Assembly: GCF_000754095.2 (NCBI RefSeq)
Contig: NZ_JQSG02000001.1
Span: forward strand, 124,001-188,000
Length of the DNA: 64,000 nt
DNA from: Acidihalobacter prosperus
GTDB taxonomy: Bacteria; Pseudomonadota; Gammaproteobacteria; DSM-5130; Acidihalobacteraceae
Direction of reading: 5' to 3'
Positions 36,469 through 49,898 of the stretch are shown piece after piece. Position numbers and translations under genes: made by a program. Within the stretch, counting starts at the first letter, position 1, and the number at the start of each line of letters is the position of its first letter. The notes under the pieces are model-generated. The model did not search any database. It saw only the letters and a program-made list of their open reading frames with translations, and was not told the DNA's origin.

Positions 36469-37326
36469 GTGAGCGCCCCGAAAGCCAGCGAAAGGATCGA
36501 CCCGGCCGAGCAGTCCGCCGGCCGCTATGCGCGCGTCCACGGCGCATTGATGGAGTCCGATCCTGCATGCAAGTGTGCGGCCGCAGCCGCGCTCTGGCGC
36601 GACTGGCAGACCGGCGCACTGGCGGTCGAAGCGGCAGCGGCGCCCCCGGTCGCCGTACCCGTCCCCGGTCGGCCGACACGGCCGCGTCTGGTGGCGCCGC
36701 GCGAGTTGCCGCGGCGCGGGCTGGGTACGCAGGAGGGTCGTGCCGCCCTGGTGCACGCGGTGGCGCACATCGAGTTCAACGCGGTGAATCTGGCGCTGGA
36801 TGCGGTTTATCGGTTCCGCGAGCTGCCCGATGATTTCGCCGGCGACTGGCTGCGCATCGCCGCCGAGGAGGCGCGGCATTTCGGCATGGTGCGCGAGCGC
36901 CTGCAGGATCTGGGTTGCGATTATGGCGACTATCCGGCGCACAATGGACTGTGGGAAATGGCCTGCAAGACGGACCGCGACCCGCTGCTGCGCATGGCGC
37001 TGGTGCCGCGTGTGCTGGAAGCGCGCGGACTGGACGTGACGCCCGGGATGATCGAGCGCCTGAGCGCGGCGGGCGACCTCGAGACGGTCGCGGTGCTGGA
37101 GGTGATCCTGCGCGAGGAGGTGGGCCATGTGGCCGCGGGTTCGCGCTGGTATGCCGAGCTCTGCCGCGCGCGCGGGCTGGAGCCGGAAGCCACCTTCCGC
37201 GAGCTGGTGCGCGAGCATGCGCCGGGCCACGTGCAGGGACCGCTGCATGCCGAGGCGCGTCTTGCGGCCGGCTTCAGCGCCGCGGAGCTGGACGGTCTTG
37301 AATCGCTGCGGCTGCGGCGGGATTGA
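36469..37326 (+). CDS. DUF455 family ferritin-like protein
   Basis: Helical protein of 285 aa. The metal-binding pattern of a ferritin-like four-helix bundle is visible: HIEFNAVNLALDA, AAEEARHFGMVRERL, and later ILREEVGHVAAGSRW. DUF455 proteins are predicted di-iron proteins of unknown activity; a relationship to the tRNA hydroxylase MiaE is sometimes noted. The start is GTG 36469, and the end overlaps the open frame of parE without a gap worth noting. Confidence 0.85.
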   Translation: MSAPKASERIDPAEQSAGRYARVHGALMESDPACKCAAAAALWRDWQTGALAVEAAAAPPVAVPVPGRPTRPRLVAPRELPRRGLGTQEGRAALVHAVAHIEFNAVNLALDAVYRFRELPDDFAGDWLRIAAEEARHFGMVRERLQDLGCDYGDYPAHNGLWEMACKTDRDPLLRMALVPRVLEARGLDVTPGMIERLSAAGDLETVAVLEVILREEVGHVAAGSRWYAELCRARGLEPEATFRELVREHAPGHVQGPLHAEARLAAGFSAAELDGLESLRLRRD

Positions 37327-37355
37327 ATAAGCATGACAACGGAGTTGAGTCTGGC

Positions 37356-39239
37356 ATGAGCAGCTACAATGCGGCGGATATCGAGGTTCTGAGCGGACTG
37401 GACCCGGTGCGCAAGCGCCCGGGCATGTATACGGACACCTCGCGACCGAATCATCTGGCGCAGGAGGTGGTGGACAACAGCGTGGACGAGGCGCTGGCCG
37501 GCCATGCCTCGCGCATCGAGGTTACGGTGCACGCCGACGGCTCGCTCACGGTGGTGGACGACGGGCGCGGCATGCCGGTCGACATCCATCCCGAGCAGGG
37601 CCGTCCCGGCGTCGAGGTGATCCTTTCCACGCTGCACGCGGGCGGCAAGTTCTCGGACAAGAACTACCAGTATTCAGGCGGTCTGCACGGCGTCGGCGTG
37701 TCGGTGGTCAACGCGCTGTCGAAACGGCTGGACGTGTGGGTGCGCCGCGACGGCCGCGAACATCACATCGCCTTCGAGGGCGGCGATCTGGTCACGCCGT
37801 TGGAAGTGGTCGGCACCACGGCCAAGCGCAACACCGGCACCACGGCCCGTTTCTGGCCGGACCCGGCCTACTTCGATTCGGCGAAATTCAGCCTGCCGCG
37901 TCTCAAGCATGTGCTGCGCGCCAAGGCTGTGCTCTGCCCGGGCCTCGAGGTGACGTTGCTCGACGAGGCCAGCGGCGAGCGCGAGGTGTGGCGCTACGAG
38001 GACGGGCTGCGCGACTACCTGATGGATACCGTCGGCGAATACGAACACTTGCCCGCCGAGCCCTTCGCCGGGCGCTCGGAAGGCAGCCGCGAGACCGTCG
38101 AATGGGCGCTGGTGTGGCAGCCCGAGGGCGGCGAGGGGCTGGCCGAAAGCTATGTGAATCTGATCCCGACCGCGCAGGGCGGCACCCACGTCAACGGCCT
38201 GCGCACGGGGCTGACCGAGGCGGTGCGCGAGTTCTGCGAGTTCCGCAACCTGCTGCCGCGCGGGGTCAAGCTCGCGCCCGAGGACGTGTGGGAGCGGGTG
38301 AGCTACGTGCTCTCGCTCAAGCTCGCCGACCCGCAGTTCGCCGGGCAGACCAAGGAACGCCTGGGTTCGCGCGAGGCCGCGGCCTTCGTCTCCGGGGTGG
38401 TCAAGGATGCCTTCAGCCTGTGGCTCAACCGCCACGTCGCCGAGGCCGAGCGGCTGGCCGAACTGGTCATCAACGCCGCCAACCGGCGCCTGCGCGCGGG
38501 CAAGAAGGTGGTGCGCAAGAAGGTCACCAGCGGCCCGGCGCTGCCGGGCAAGCTCGCCGACTGCAGCGCGCAGGATCTGGCGCGCACCGAGCTGTTCCTG
38601 GTGGAGGGCGATTCGGCCGGCGGTTCGGCCAAGCAGGCGCGCGAGCGCGAATTCCAGGCGATCCTGCCGCTGCGCGGCAAGATTTTGAACACCTGGGAGG
38701 TCGATTCGGCCCAGGTGCTGGGCTCGCAGGAGGTGCACGACATCGCCGTCGCGCTGGGCATCGAGCCTGGTTCGTCGGATCTGGCCGGCCTGCGCTACGG
38801 CAAGGTCTGCATCCTCGCCGACGCCGACTCCGACGGCGCGCACATCGCGACCCTGTTGTGCGCGCTGTTCGTGCGTCATTTCCGGCCGCTGGTGGCGCGC
38901 GGGCATGTGTTCGTCGCCATGCCGCCGCTGTATCGCATCGATCTCGGCAAGGAGGTGTTCTACGCCCTCGACGAATCCGAACGCGAGGGCGTGCTCGACC
39001 GCCTGCGCGCGGAAGGGCGTCGGGGCACGCCGCAGGTGACCCGCTTCAAGGGTCTCGGCGAGATGAATCCGCTGCAGCTGCGCGAGACGACCATGGCGCC
39101 CGACACGCGCCGCCTGGTGCAGCTCACGCTGGACGATGCCGCGGAAACCGACGGCCTGCTCGATCTGCTGCTCGCCAAGCGCCGCGCCGGCGATCGGCGC
39201 GGCTGGCTGGAGCGCAAGGGCAACCTGGCGGAGATCTGA
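37356..39239 (+). CDS. parE: DNA topoisomerase IV subunit B
   Basis: ATPase subunit (627 aa; E. coli 630) of topoisomerase IV, which decatenates daughter chromosomes. GHKL ATPase motifs QEVVDNSVDEALAG, DDGRGMPVD and GGLHGVGVSVVNALS, then a transducer domain, then the TOPRIM domain with LVEGDSAGGSAKQAR and DADSDGAHI. ATG 37356 gives the family start MSSYNAADIEVLSGLDPVRK. The length and these motifs favour ParE over GyrB. parC is two genes downstream. Confidence 0.96.
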   Translation: MSSYNAADIEVLSGLDPVRKRPGMYTDTSRPNHLAQEVVDNSVDEALAGHASRIEVTVHADGSLTVVDDGRGMPVDIHPEQGRPGVEVILSTLHAGGKFSDKNYQYSGGLHGVGVSVVNALSKRLDVWVRRDGREHHIAFEGGDLVTPLEVVGTTAKRNTGTTARFWPDPAYFDSAKFSLPRLKHVLRAKAVLCPGLEVTLLDEASGEREVWRYEDGLRDYLMDTVGEYEHLPAEPFAGRSEGSRETVEWALVWQPEGGEGLAESYVNLIPTAQGGTHVNGLRTGLTEAVREFCEFRNLLPRGVKLAPEDVWERVSYVLSLKLADPQFAGQTKERLGSREAAAFVSGVVKDAFSLWLNRHVAEAERLAELVINAANRRLRAGKKVVRKKVTSGPALPGKLADCSAQDLARTELFLVEGDSAGGSAKQAREREFQAILPLRGKILNTWEVDSAQVLGSQEVHDIAVALGIEPGSSDLAGLRYGKVCILADADSDGAHIATLLCALFVRHFRPLVARGHVFVAMPPLYRIDLGKEVFYALDESEREGVLDRLRAEGRRGTPQVTRFKGLGEMNPLQLRETTMAPDTRRLVQLTLDDAAETDGLLDLLLAKRRAGDRRGWLERKGNLAEI

Positions 39240-39297
39240 GCATGCGCAACGATGCAGATGCGCGCGGCCTCAAACGGCAGCCGGCAAGGCGGGCAGC

Positions 39298-40236
39298 ATG
39301 AGTGCGCCGCTGTTCACGCAGACCATCATCGCCATGGTCTGGGATTTCGACAAGACCCTGATCCCGGGCTACATGCAGGCGCCGCTGTTCCGCCATTACG
39401 GCGTGGACGAGAAGGTCTTCTGGCGCGAGGTCAATGCGTTGGAGGCACAGTACCGCGCGCGCGGCTGCGAACAGGTCGCCAGCGAAATGGCCTATCTCAA
39501 CCATGTGCTGGCCTATGTGCGTCGCGGCACCTTCAAGGGGCTGAGCAACGCACTGCTCGAAGCCCTCGGCCGCGAACTGGTGTTCTATCCGGGTCTGCCC
39601 GAATTCTTTGCCGAACTGCGCGCGGCGGTGGCCTCCGAGCCGGCCTTTGCGCACCATGACATCACCTTGGAGCATTACGTGGTCAGCACCGGCTTCACGC
39701 GTACCATCCGCGGCAGCGCGCTGGCGCCGGAGCTGGACGGCGTGTGGGGCTGCGAGTTCGTCGAGGATCTCGACGGCGACGGCGACGAGATTGCCCAGAT
39801 TGGTTACGTGCTCGACAACACCACCAAGACGCGCGCCGTGTTCGAGATCAACAAGGGCGTGAACAAGCATCCGGACCAGATCAGCGTGAACGCCAACCTG
39901 CCCGAGGGCGAACGCCGTATCCCGTTCCAGAACATCGTGTATGTGGCCGACGGACCTTCCGACGTGCCCGTGTTCTCGGTGGTCAAGCGCAGCGGCGGGC
40001 GCACGTATGGCGTCTACAATCCCGGCCACGACAAGGAATTCCGCCAGATCAACGAGCTGCAGCGCCAAGGGCGCGTGCAGTCATTCGGCCCGGCCGACTA
40101 CCGGCCCGGCTCGCAGACCCACATGTGGCTGAGCAACGCGGTGCGCGAGATCGCCGAACGTATCGTGCGCGACCGCGAGGCCGCGCTCGGCGCCCGCGTC
40201 GGCCAGCCGCCCCGTCACCTCAACGACAACGACTGA
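39298..40236 (+). CDS. HAD superfamily phosphatase-like hydrolase
   Basis: Protein of 312 aa with the HAD nucleophile motif [10 protein letters not shown] (DxDxT) and motif [17 protein letters not shown]. The shape is that of phosphoserine phosphatase-like HAD enzymes with a helical cap. The substrate is unknown. It sits between parE (58 bases) and parC (11 bases) in the same direction, so it is co-transcribed with topoisomerase IV, which is not a pairing with a known reason. Confidence 0.88.
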   Translation: MSAPLFTQTIIAMVWDFDKTLIPGYMQAPLFRHYGVDEKVFWREVNALEAQYRARGCEQVASEMAYLNHVLAYVRRGTFKGLSNALLEALGRELVFYPGLPEFFAELRAAVASEPAFAHHDITLEHYVVSTGFTRTIRGSALAPELDGVWGCEFVEDLDGDGDEIAQIGYVLDNTTKTRAVFEINKGVNKHPDQISVNANLPEGERRIPFQNIVYVADGPSDVPVFSVVKRSGGRTYGVYNPGHDKEFRQINELQRQGRVQSFGPADYRPGSQTHMWLSNAVREIAERIVRDREAALGARVGQPPRHLNDND

Positions 40237-40247
40237 TACCCAAACGC

Positions 40248-42497
<2,250 letters not shown>

Positions 42498-42537
42498 AAG
42501 CGAAGTGTAAAGATGCGGTAAGTCGAGCGTAAATATG

Positions 42538-42572
42538 CTTGAATTTCAGCGCAACGCACACATGATTGTGTG
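42538..42572 (+). promoter_or_regulatory. Candidate heat-shock-type promoter and palindrome before htpX
   Basis: CTTGAA at 42538-42543 matches the sigma-32 -35 element; a CACATGA at a spacing of 15 loosely resembles the -10 CCCATNT. The -10 area is covered by a perfect palindrome, CACACA-TGAT-TGTGTG (42557-42572), which could be an operator. htpX is under heat or envelope stress control in E. coli, which agrees. Confidence 0.35.
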
Positions 42573-42601
42573 GGTAAAAACATAACCGAGGGCACCGATA
42601 C

Positions 42602-43495
42602 ATGAAGCGCATTCTGCTGTTCCTGGCGACCAATATTGCCATCCTTGTGGTACTGAGCGTCGTGCTCAACGTACTGATGGCCGTCACCGGCGTACACGGC
42701 ATTCAGACGCAGGGCGGCCAGATCAATTTCACGGGCCTGTTGCTGCTTGCTTCCGTATTCGGCTTCGGCGGCGCCTTCATTTCGCTGTTCCTGTCCAAGT
42801 GGATGGCCAAGATGAGCATGGGCGTGCAGGTCATCGACCAGCCGCGCACCAGCAGCGAGGTCTGGCTGATGGAGACCGTGCAGCGTCTGGCACATCAGGC
42901 CAATCTGAAGATGCCCGAGGTCGGCGTCTTCGACAGTCCCGACATGAATGCCTTCGCCACCGGTGCCACCCGCAACAGCTCGCTGGTCGCGGTGAGTACC
43001 GGCCTGCTGCAGGGCATGGACCGTGACGAGGTGGAGGCGGTGCTGGCGCATGAGATCAGCCACGTCGCCAACGGCGACATGGTGACCCTGACGCTGATCC
43101 AGGGCGTGATCAATACCTTCGTGATCTTTATCGCACGCGTGGTCGGCCATGTGGTCGACAGGGTGGTGTTCAAGAGCGAGCGCGACTACGGTCCGGCCTA
43201 TTTCATTACCGTGATCGTGACCGAAATTTTCCTGGCGATCCTGGCTTCGGCCATCGTCATGTGGTTCTCGCGCCAGCGCGAATTCCGGGCCGACGCCGGC
43301 GGCGCCAAGCTGGCCGGCCGCGGCAAGATGATCGCCGCCTTGCGCCGTCTGCAGCGCGCGCACGAGGTCGAGGAACTTCCGGGCCAGCTGGCCGCCTTCG
43401 GCATCAACGGCGGACTGGGCCATGGTCTGCGCAAGCTGTTCATGAGCCACCCGCCGCTGGAAGAGCGCATCGCGGCGCTGGAGGCCATGCGCTAA
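42602..43495 (+). CDS. htpX: Membrane zinc metalloprotease HtpX
   Basis: Inner-membrane protease (297 aa) for quality control of membrane proteins together with FtsH. Hydrophobic helices lie near 5-28, 42-65, 160-180 and 195-220. The zinc motif is HEISH near 150 and the third ligand is in [11 protein letters not shown]. The N-terminus [18 protein letters not shown] is the family standard. A strong terminator follows, so it is probably a single-gene unit with its own stress promoter. Confidence 0.97.
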   Translation: MKRILLFLATNIAILVVLSVVLNVLMAVTGVHGIQTQGGQINFTGLLLLASVFGFGGAFISLFLSKWMAKMSMGVQVIDQPRTSSEVWLMETVQRLAHQANLKMPEVGVFDSPDMNAFATGATRNSSLVAVSTGLLQGMDRDEVEAVLAHEISHVANGDMVTLTLIQGVINTFVIFIARVVGHVVDRVVFKSERDYGPAYFITVIVTEIFLAILASAIVMWFSRQREFRADAGGAKLAGRGKMIAALRRLQRAHEVEELPGQLAAFGINGGLGHGLRKLFMSHPPLEERIAALEAMR

Positions 43496-43521
43496 GCTGG
43501 GCAGCATCACGCGAACCCGCG

Positions 43522-43551
43522 AAGGGGCCGCCGAGTGCGGCCCCTTTTTTT
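43522..43551 (+). terminator. Intrinsic terminator after htpX
   Basis: GGGGCCGC and GCGGCCCC arms (eight base pairs, plus two A-T pairs) with loop CGAGT and seven T residues directly after. This is the clearest rho-independent terminator in the window. Confidence 0.93.
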
Positions 43552-43578
43552 GCCCGGCGGCGGGGTGTTGCGGTCGAC

Positions 43579-45540
<1,962 letters not shown>

Positions 45541-45729
45541 CGGTGAGTCCCTCGTGTCGCTGGCCATGTGCCGTCATGGCCTCGTTCGTATGTTCAAGGC
45601 GGACGAATACTACCGACCGTGCGTCGTGCGCAAAAGCGGCGGTTTCCTCCGTTTGCCCGTCCGTTGCGGCATTGCAATAATGCCTGCCCAGCCCGGCGGG
45701 CTTGCCGCCATTATTACGGAAATCGAAGC

Positions 45730-46899
45730 ATGTCAGAGATCGTTGTCGTCGGCGCGCGGCGCACGCCTATCGGCCTTTTCGGCGGCGCACTGGCCGATGT
45801 GCCGGCACCGGCGCTCGGCGCCGTCGCCATTCGGGCCGCATTGGCAGATGCCGGGCTTATGCCCGATGCGGTTTCCGAGGCGATCATGGGCTGCGTGTTG
45901 AGCGCGAATCTGGGGCAGGCGCCCGCGCGCCAGGCGGCGCTGGGCGCCGGTCTGGCGGAATCGGTCGGCTGCACCACGGTCAACAAGGTCTGCGGCTCCG
46001 GCATGAAGGCGATCATGCTGGGGCACGATATGATCCTCGCCGGTTCCGCCGAGGTGGTGGTGGCCGGAGGCATGGAATCGATGAGTCAGGCGCCGCATCT
46101 GCTGCCAGGGGCGCGCAGGGGGCACCGCTTCGGCACATTCGAGGCGCTCGATCACATGGTGAGGGATGGGCTGACCGATGCCTACGATGGCCGGGCGATG
46201 GGGCTGTTCGGCGAGGCCACGGCCGAACGGTACGGTTTTACGCGCGCGGCGCAGGATGCCTTTGCCGTCGCTTCGGTCGAGCGCGCGCGCGCGGCGCAGG
46301 CGGCGGCCGCGTTCGATGCCGAACGCGTGGCGGTCGACGTCGGGGAGGTTCAGCCGGTGATGGCCGACGAAGGGCCGATGCGCTCCGATCCGGCGCGTAT
46401 CGCCACGCTGCGTCCGGTGTTCCGTCCAGACGGCGGCACGATCACGGCCGCCACGGCCTCCGGCATCGCCGACGGCGCGGCGGCCCTGGTACTGATGCCG
46501 GCGACGGCGGCAGCTGCGCGTGGATTGGAGCCGCTGGCGCGCATTGTCGGCCACGCCGGCCACTCGCAGGAACCGGCGTGGTTCACCACGGCGCCGGTCG
46601 GCGCCATCGAGCGCCTGCTGCGGCACATCGGCTGGCGGGTCGACGACGTCGATCTGTTCGAGGTCAACGAGGCCTTCGCGGTGGTCGCCATGGCGGCGAT
46701 GCGGGAGCTCGGCATCGACCATGCGCGCATGAACGTCGACGGCGGCGCCTGCGCGCTCGGCCACCCGATCGGCGCCAGCGGCGCGCGCATCGTGGTCACC
46801 CTGCTGCATGCCTTGCGTAGGCGTGGTCTGCGTCGCGGGGTGGCGGCTCTGTGTATCGGCGGCGGCGAGGCCACCGCGATCGCCGTGGAGCGCGTCTAA
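45730..46899 (+). CDS. Acetyl-CoA acetyltransferase (thiolase)
   Basis: Thiolase of 389 aa. The nucleophilic cysteine is in NKVCGSGMKA near 90; later motifs are NEAFAVV, GGACALGHPIGASGAR and CIGGGEATA. In the last motif GEAT replaces the usual GQG(I/M). It interconverts two acetyl-CoA and acetoacetyl-CoA. It is divergent from the broken acetoacetyl-CoA synthetase and convergent with the 3-hydroxybutyrate dehydrogenase, so the locus concerns ketone bodies or polyhydroxybutyrate breakdown. No phaC is visible. Confidence 0.92.
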   Translation: MSEIVVVGARRTPIGLFGGALADVPAPALGAVAIRAALADAGLMPDAVSEAIMGCVLSANLGQAPARQAALGAGLAESVGCTTVNKVCGSGMKAIMLGHDMILAGSAEVVVAGGMESMSQAPHLLPGARRGHRFGTFEALDHMVRDGLTDAYDGRAMGLFGEATAERYGFTRAAQDAFAVASVERARAAQAAAAFDAERVAVDVGEVQPVMADEGPMRSDPARIATLRPVFRPDGGTITAATASGIADGAAALVLMPATAAAARGLEPLARIVGHAGHSQEPAWFTTAPVGAIERLLRHIGWRVDDVDLFEVNEAFAVVAMAAMRELGIDHARMNVDGGACALGHPIGASGARIVVTLLHALRRRGLRRGVAALCIGGGEATAIAVERV

Positions 46900-46912
46900 G
46901 CAGGCGCCCGGT

Positions 46913-47695
46913 TCACTGCATGTGCCAGCCGTGGCTGACGGTCACGGACTGCCCAGTGAGCGCGGCGGAGGGAAACGCGCTCAGGAACAGCGCGGTTTCG
47001 GCGACATCCTCCACGGTGGTGAACACGCCGTCCACGGTATTGCCGAGCATGATGCGGCGGACGACTTCTTCCTCGCTGATGCCGAGTTCGCGTGCCTGCT
47101 GCGGTATCTGCCGGTCTACCAGCGCTGTGCGTACGAAGCCCGGGCAGATGACATGCGTGCGGACGTTGTGCGCGGCGCCTTCCTTGGCGAGCACGCGCGC
47201 GAGTCCCAGCAGGCCGTGCTTGGCGGTGACATAGGCGGATTTCAGCGGCGAGGCTTCGTGCGAATGTACGGAGCCCATGTAGATCACGGTGCCGCCCCGG
47301 TCGTCGCGATACATATGCCGCAGCGCCGCGCGGGTGGTGAGAAAGGCGCCGTCGAGATGCACCGCCAGCATGCGTCGCCAGTCCTCGAAGGCGTAGTCGA
47401 CAAGCGGGTTGATGATCTGCACGCCTGCGTTGGAGATCAGGATGTCGAGGCCGCCGAGGGCCTCGACGACGGCCTGTGTGCCGCCATGGACGTCGTCCTC
47501 TCGGGTGACGTCCATGGCGATGCCGATGGCCTTCCCGCCGGCGGCGTTGATTGCGGCCGCCGCGGCATCTGCGCCAGCCTGGTCGATGTCGGCGACGGCC
47601 ACTGCGGCGCCTGCCTGCGCGAAGCGTTCGGCGATGCCGCGGCCGATGCCGCTGGCGGCGCCGGTAATCAGGGCGATCTTGCCGGAAAGTTTCAT
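46913..47695 (-). CDS. D-3-hydroxybutyrate dehydrogenase
   Basis: Short-chain dehydrogenase of 260 aa with the NAD motif [12 protein letters not shown] near 12, NAG near 90, catalytic serine in [10 protein letters not shown], and Y-x3-K in [29 protein letters not shown] is typical of bacterial 3-hydroxybutyrate dehydrogenases. It oxidises 3-hydroxybutyrate to acetoacetate, whose activation would need the interrupted synthetase nearby. Confidence 0.9.
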   Translation of the reverse strand: MKLSGKIALITGAASGIGRGIAERFAQAGAAVAVADIDQAGADAAAAAINAAGGKAIGIAMDVTREDDVHGGTQAVVEALGGLDILISNAGVQIINPLVDYAFEDWRRMLAVHLDGAFLTTRAALRHMYRDDRGGTVIYMGSVHSHEASPLKSAYVTAKHGLLGLARVLAKEGAAHNVRTHVICPGFVRTALVDRQIPQQARELGISEEEVVRRIMLGNTVDGVFTTVEDVAETALFLSAFPSAALTGQSVTVSHGWHMQ

Positions 47696-47742
47696 GCTGT
47701 TTTTGCCTTATGCTCGTCTTTTGGCGTCCGCGCGCGGTCGAC

Positions 47743-49821
47743 TCAGCCCATGGCGGTGAAATCGTAATCCATGCGCTCGGATGGCACCTGGAGGAAATTG
47801 CCCTGGATGTAGTTGATGCCGATGCCCCATAGCGTGGGCAGCACCTGTGGATCTTCGACGCGCTGGGCGATGACCATGCGGTTTTCGGTGTGGGCCTGGC
47901 TGGTCAGCAGTTTGAGGGTTTCCTGGTTTTCTGGGCTGTTGGGCAGATCGTCCATGAAACTGCCGTCGAATTTGAGGTAGTCCGCCGGCACCTGCTTGAG
48001 CAACTGGAACGGGTTGGCGCCGATGCCGAAATCGTCGAGCGCAAGGCGGCAGTGTATCTGCCTCAGACCCTTCTGGAATTCGCGCGCTTGCCGCAGATAG
48101 TTGACCGCGATTCCGGTCTTGATCTCGAATACCAGCAGTTCGCCGCTGATGCGGTTTTCCTTGAGCTGTTCGGCCAGCCAGGGGAGCATTTCGGGGTCCT
48201 GAAGCGAGCCGGCGGTCAATTTGATGAACAGCGCTGTACGCCGATCCTCGCGCAGACGTGCCGCGAGCTGCTTGAGGGCATGATGCAGCACCCAGCGATC
48301 GAGCATCTTGGCGGCGCCGGTACGCTCGGCGCTGGGCATGAATTCCCGCGCGGCGACCGGCTGGCCCTTGTCGTCGAGCATGCGCATGTACACGTTGTAG
48401 TGCTCGCCATGCTCGCCGTTGAGGCTGACCACCGGTTGGAACAGCAGTCGCATGCGATTTTCCTTGATGGCCTCGCGCAGGCGTTTGCTCCACAGGTCGT
48501 CGAGCTGTTTCTGGCTCATCTCGCCTTCGCGGGGGCGGTAGAGCACGCCCTGGCCGCCGCCGGCGCCGCTGGCCTGTTTGAAGGCGCGTTCCGCGCGTGC
48601 CAGCACTTCGTTGGCGTCGGGTGCGTTCTCGTCGATGACGCTGGCGCCGAGGCTGGCCGGGCTGGCGATCGAGCGGCCGTCGAGTTCGCAGATGTGATTG
48701 GCGACGGCGGTGACGAGACGGTCCATGTAGGCCTGCAGCGCGTCCGCCTGCCAGGTGTGCGTGAGCACGATGAATCGGTTGCCGTCGAAGCGGCAGGCGA
48801 TGTCCTGCTCGTTGATTTCCTTCTCGATCAGCTTGGCGAAATCCACCAGCACCATGTCGCTGCCGGAAATCCCGAAGGTTTCCTTGAGGGCCTCGAAGCG
48901 GTCCAGTGCGAGCAGGATCACGGCTCGGTTGCCCAGGCCGCGCGTTGCGTCGGCCACCGTTTCCTTGAGCAGATCCATGAAATGCTGGCGGTTGAACAGG
49001 CCGGTCATCAGATCGCGCTGGCTGAGGAAGTGGATCTGTTTTTCCAGTTCCTTGGCGTTGCCGTCCTGGCGATGGATCACGATCTGGGTGCAGTCCTCGC
49101 CGTCGATGCTGGCCGGGCTGAAGGCGAGTTCGGCCTCGAATTCGTCGCCGCTGACGGTCAGCAGGTGCGTCGACAGGGTTTGTTCGGGTTCGCCGCCGCG
49201 GGCGTACTGACGCAGGAATTCCTTAACGTTGCCGCGCTCGCCTCGGGTGACCAGATCCATCAGCGGCACGCCTTCGATTTCGTCCATGTCGCCGAAACCG
49301 AAGAGGTCGAGATACGAACGGTTGGCGTAGATGTGCATGCCTTCGTGGGCATAGCCGACCGCGTCCTTGGAACTTTCCAGCAGGAGCTGGCAACGTTTTT
49401 CGCTTTCCCGCACCTGGGCCTGCGCGTGCTTGAGCGCGCGCCAGTTGATTTGCGCCTGTGCGGTGCGCACGACCACGTGTTCGAGATGGGCATGATTCGA
49501 GGCCAGCACCACGTCGTCCGCACCGGCCTCGATATAGGGTACGGGGTCGGCAACCGGCTGATGCGTAAGCGCAATCACGGGGAGGTGTTTGCCGGCGTCG
49601 CTGATGAGTGTTTTCAGTGCGTCGAGCGTCAGCTCGGATTTGTCGGTGTCGAATATCAGCAGGTCGGCCGGGGTGGCCTGCAACTGCTCGCGGAGCGCGT
49701 CATCCGTGGAGACGACCGCGGGGCGGATCGCAAAACCGCTGTTCCTGATCGCGCTGATCAGCTCCTCGGCTTCGTTGAGGTCGGTGGTGACGATGATCGG
49801 CGCCAGCCGCTTGGTGTCCAT
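47743..49821 (-). CDS. fimX: FimX-like REC-PAS-GGDEF-EAL protein with degenerate active sites
   Basis: Cytosolic protein of 692 aa: response-regulator-like domain (1-125), PAS (140-255), GGDEF domain (265-430) and EAL domain (445-690). The GGDEF motif reads DGNRF (346-350), so no cyclase activity is expected. In the EAL motif the first glutamate is asparagine (NVYMR, 476-480), so phosphodiesterase activity is unlikely and the domain probably binds c-di-GMP. FimX of Pseudomonas and Xanthomonas has this architecture and controls type IV pilus assembly through PilB/PilZ. The upstream gene is FimW-like, as in P. aeruginosa. No pil genes are in the window. Confidence 0.82.
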   Translation of the reverse strand: MDTKRLAPIIVTTDLNEAEELISAIRNSGFAIRPAVVSTDDALREQLQATPADLLIFDTDKSELTLDALKTLISDAGKHLPVIALTHQPVADPVPYIEAGADDVVLASNHAHLEHVVVRTAQAQINWRALKHAQAQVRESEKRCQLLLESSKDAVGYAHEGMHIYANRSYLDLFGFGDMDEIEGVPLMDLVTRGERGNVKEFLRQYARGGEPEQTLSTHLLTVSGDEFEAELAFSPASIDGEDCTQIVIHRQDGNAKELEKQIHFLSQRDLMTGLFNRQHFMDLLKETVADATRGLGNRAVILLALDRFEALKETFGISGSDMVLVDFAKLIEKEINEQDIACRFDGNRFIVLTHTWQADALQAYMDRLVTAVANHICELDGRSIASPASLGASVIDENAPDANEVLARAERAFKQASGAGGGQGVLYRPREGEMSQKQLDDLWSKRLREAIKENRMRLLFQPVVSLNGEHGEHYNVYMRMLDDKGQPVAAREFMPSAERTGAAKMLDRWVLHHALKQLAARLREDRRTALFIKLTAGSLQDPEMLPWLAEQLKENRISGELLVFEIKTGIAVNYLRQAREFQKGLRQIHCRLALDDFGIGANPFQLLKQVPADYLKFDGSFMDDLPNSPENQETLKLLTSQAHTENRMVIAQRVEDPQVLPTLWGIGINYIQGNFLQVPSERMDYDFTAMG

Positions 49822-49898
49822 GAGGCGAGACTCTCGATCCCAGGGTGGATTGCAGCGCGTGTCCTAGTGGACGCGCGCGATGGGAGAACCCCGTTCTA

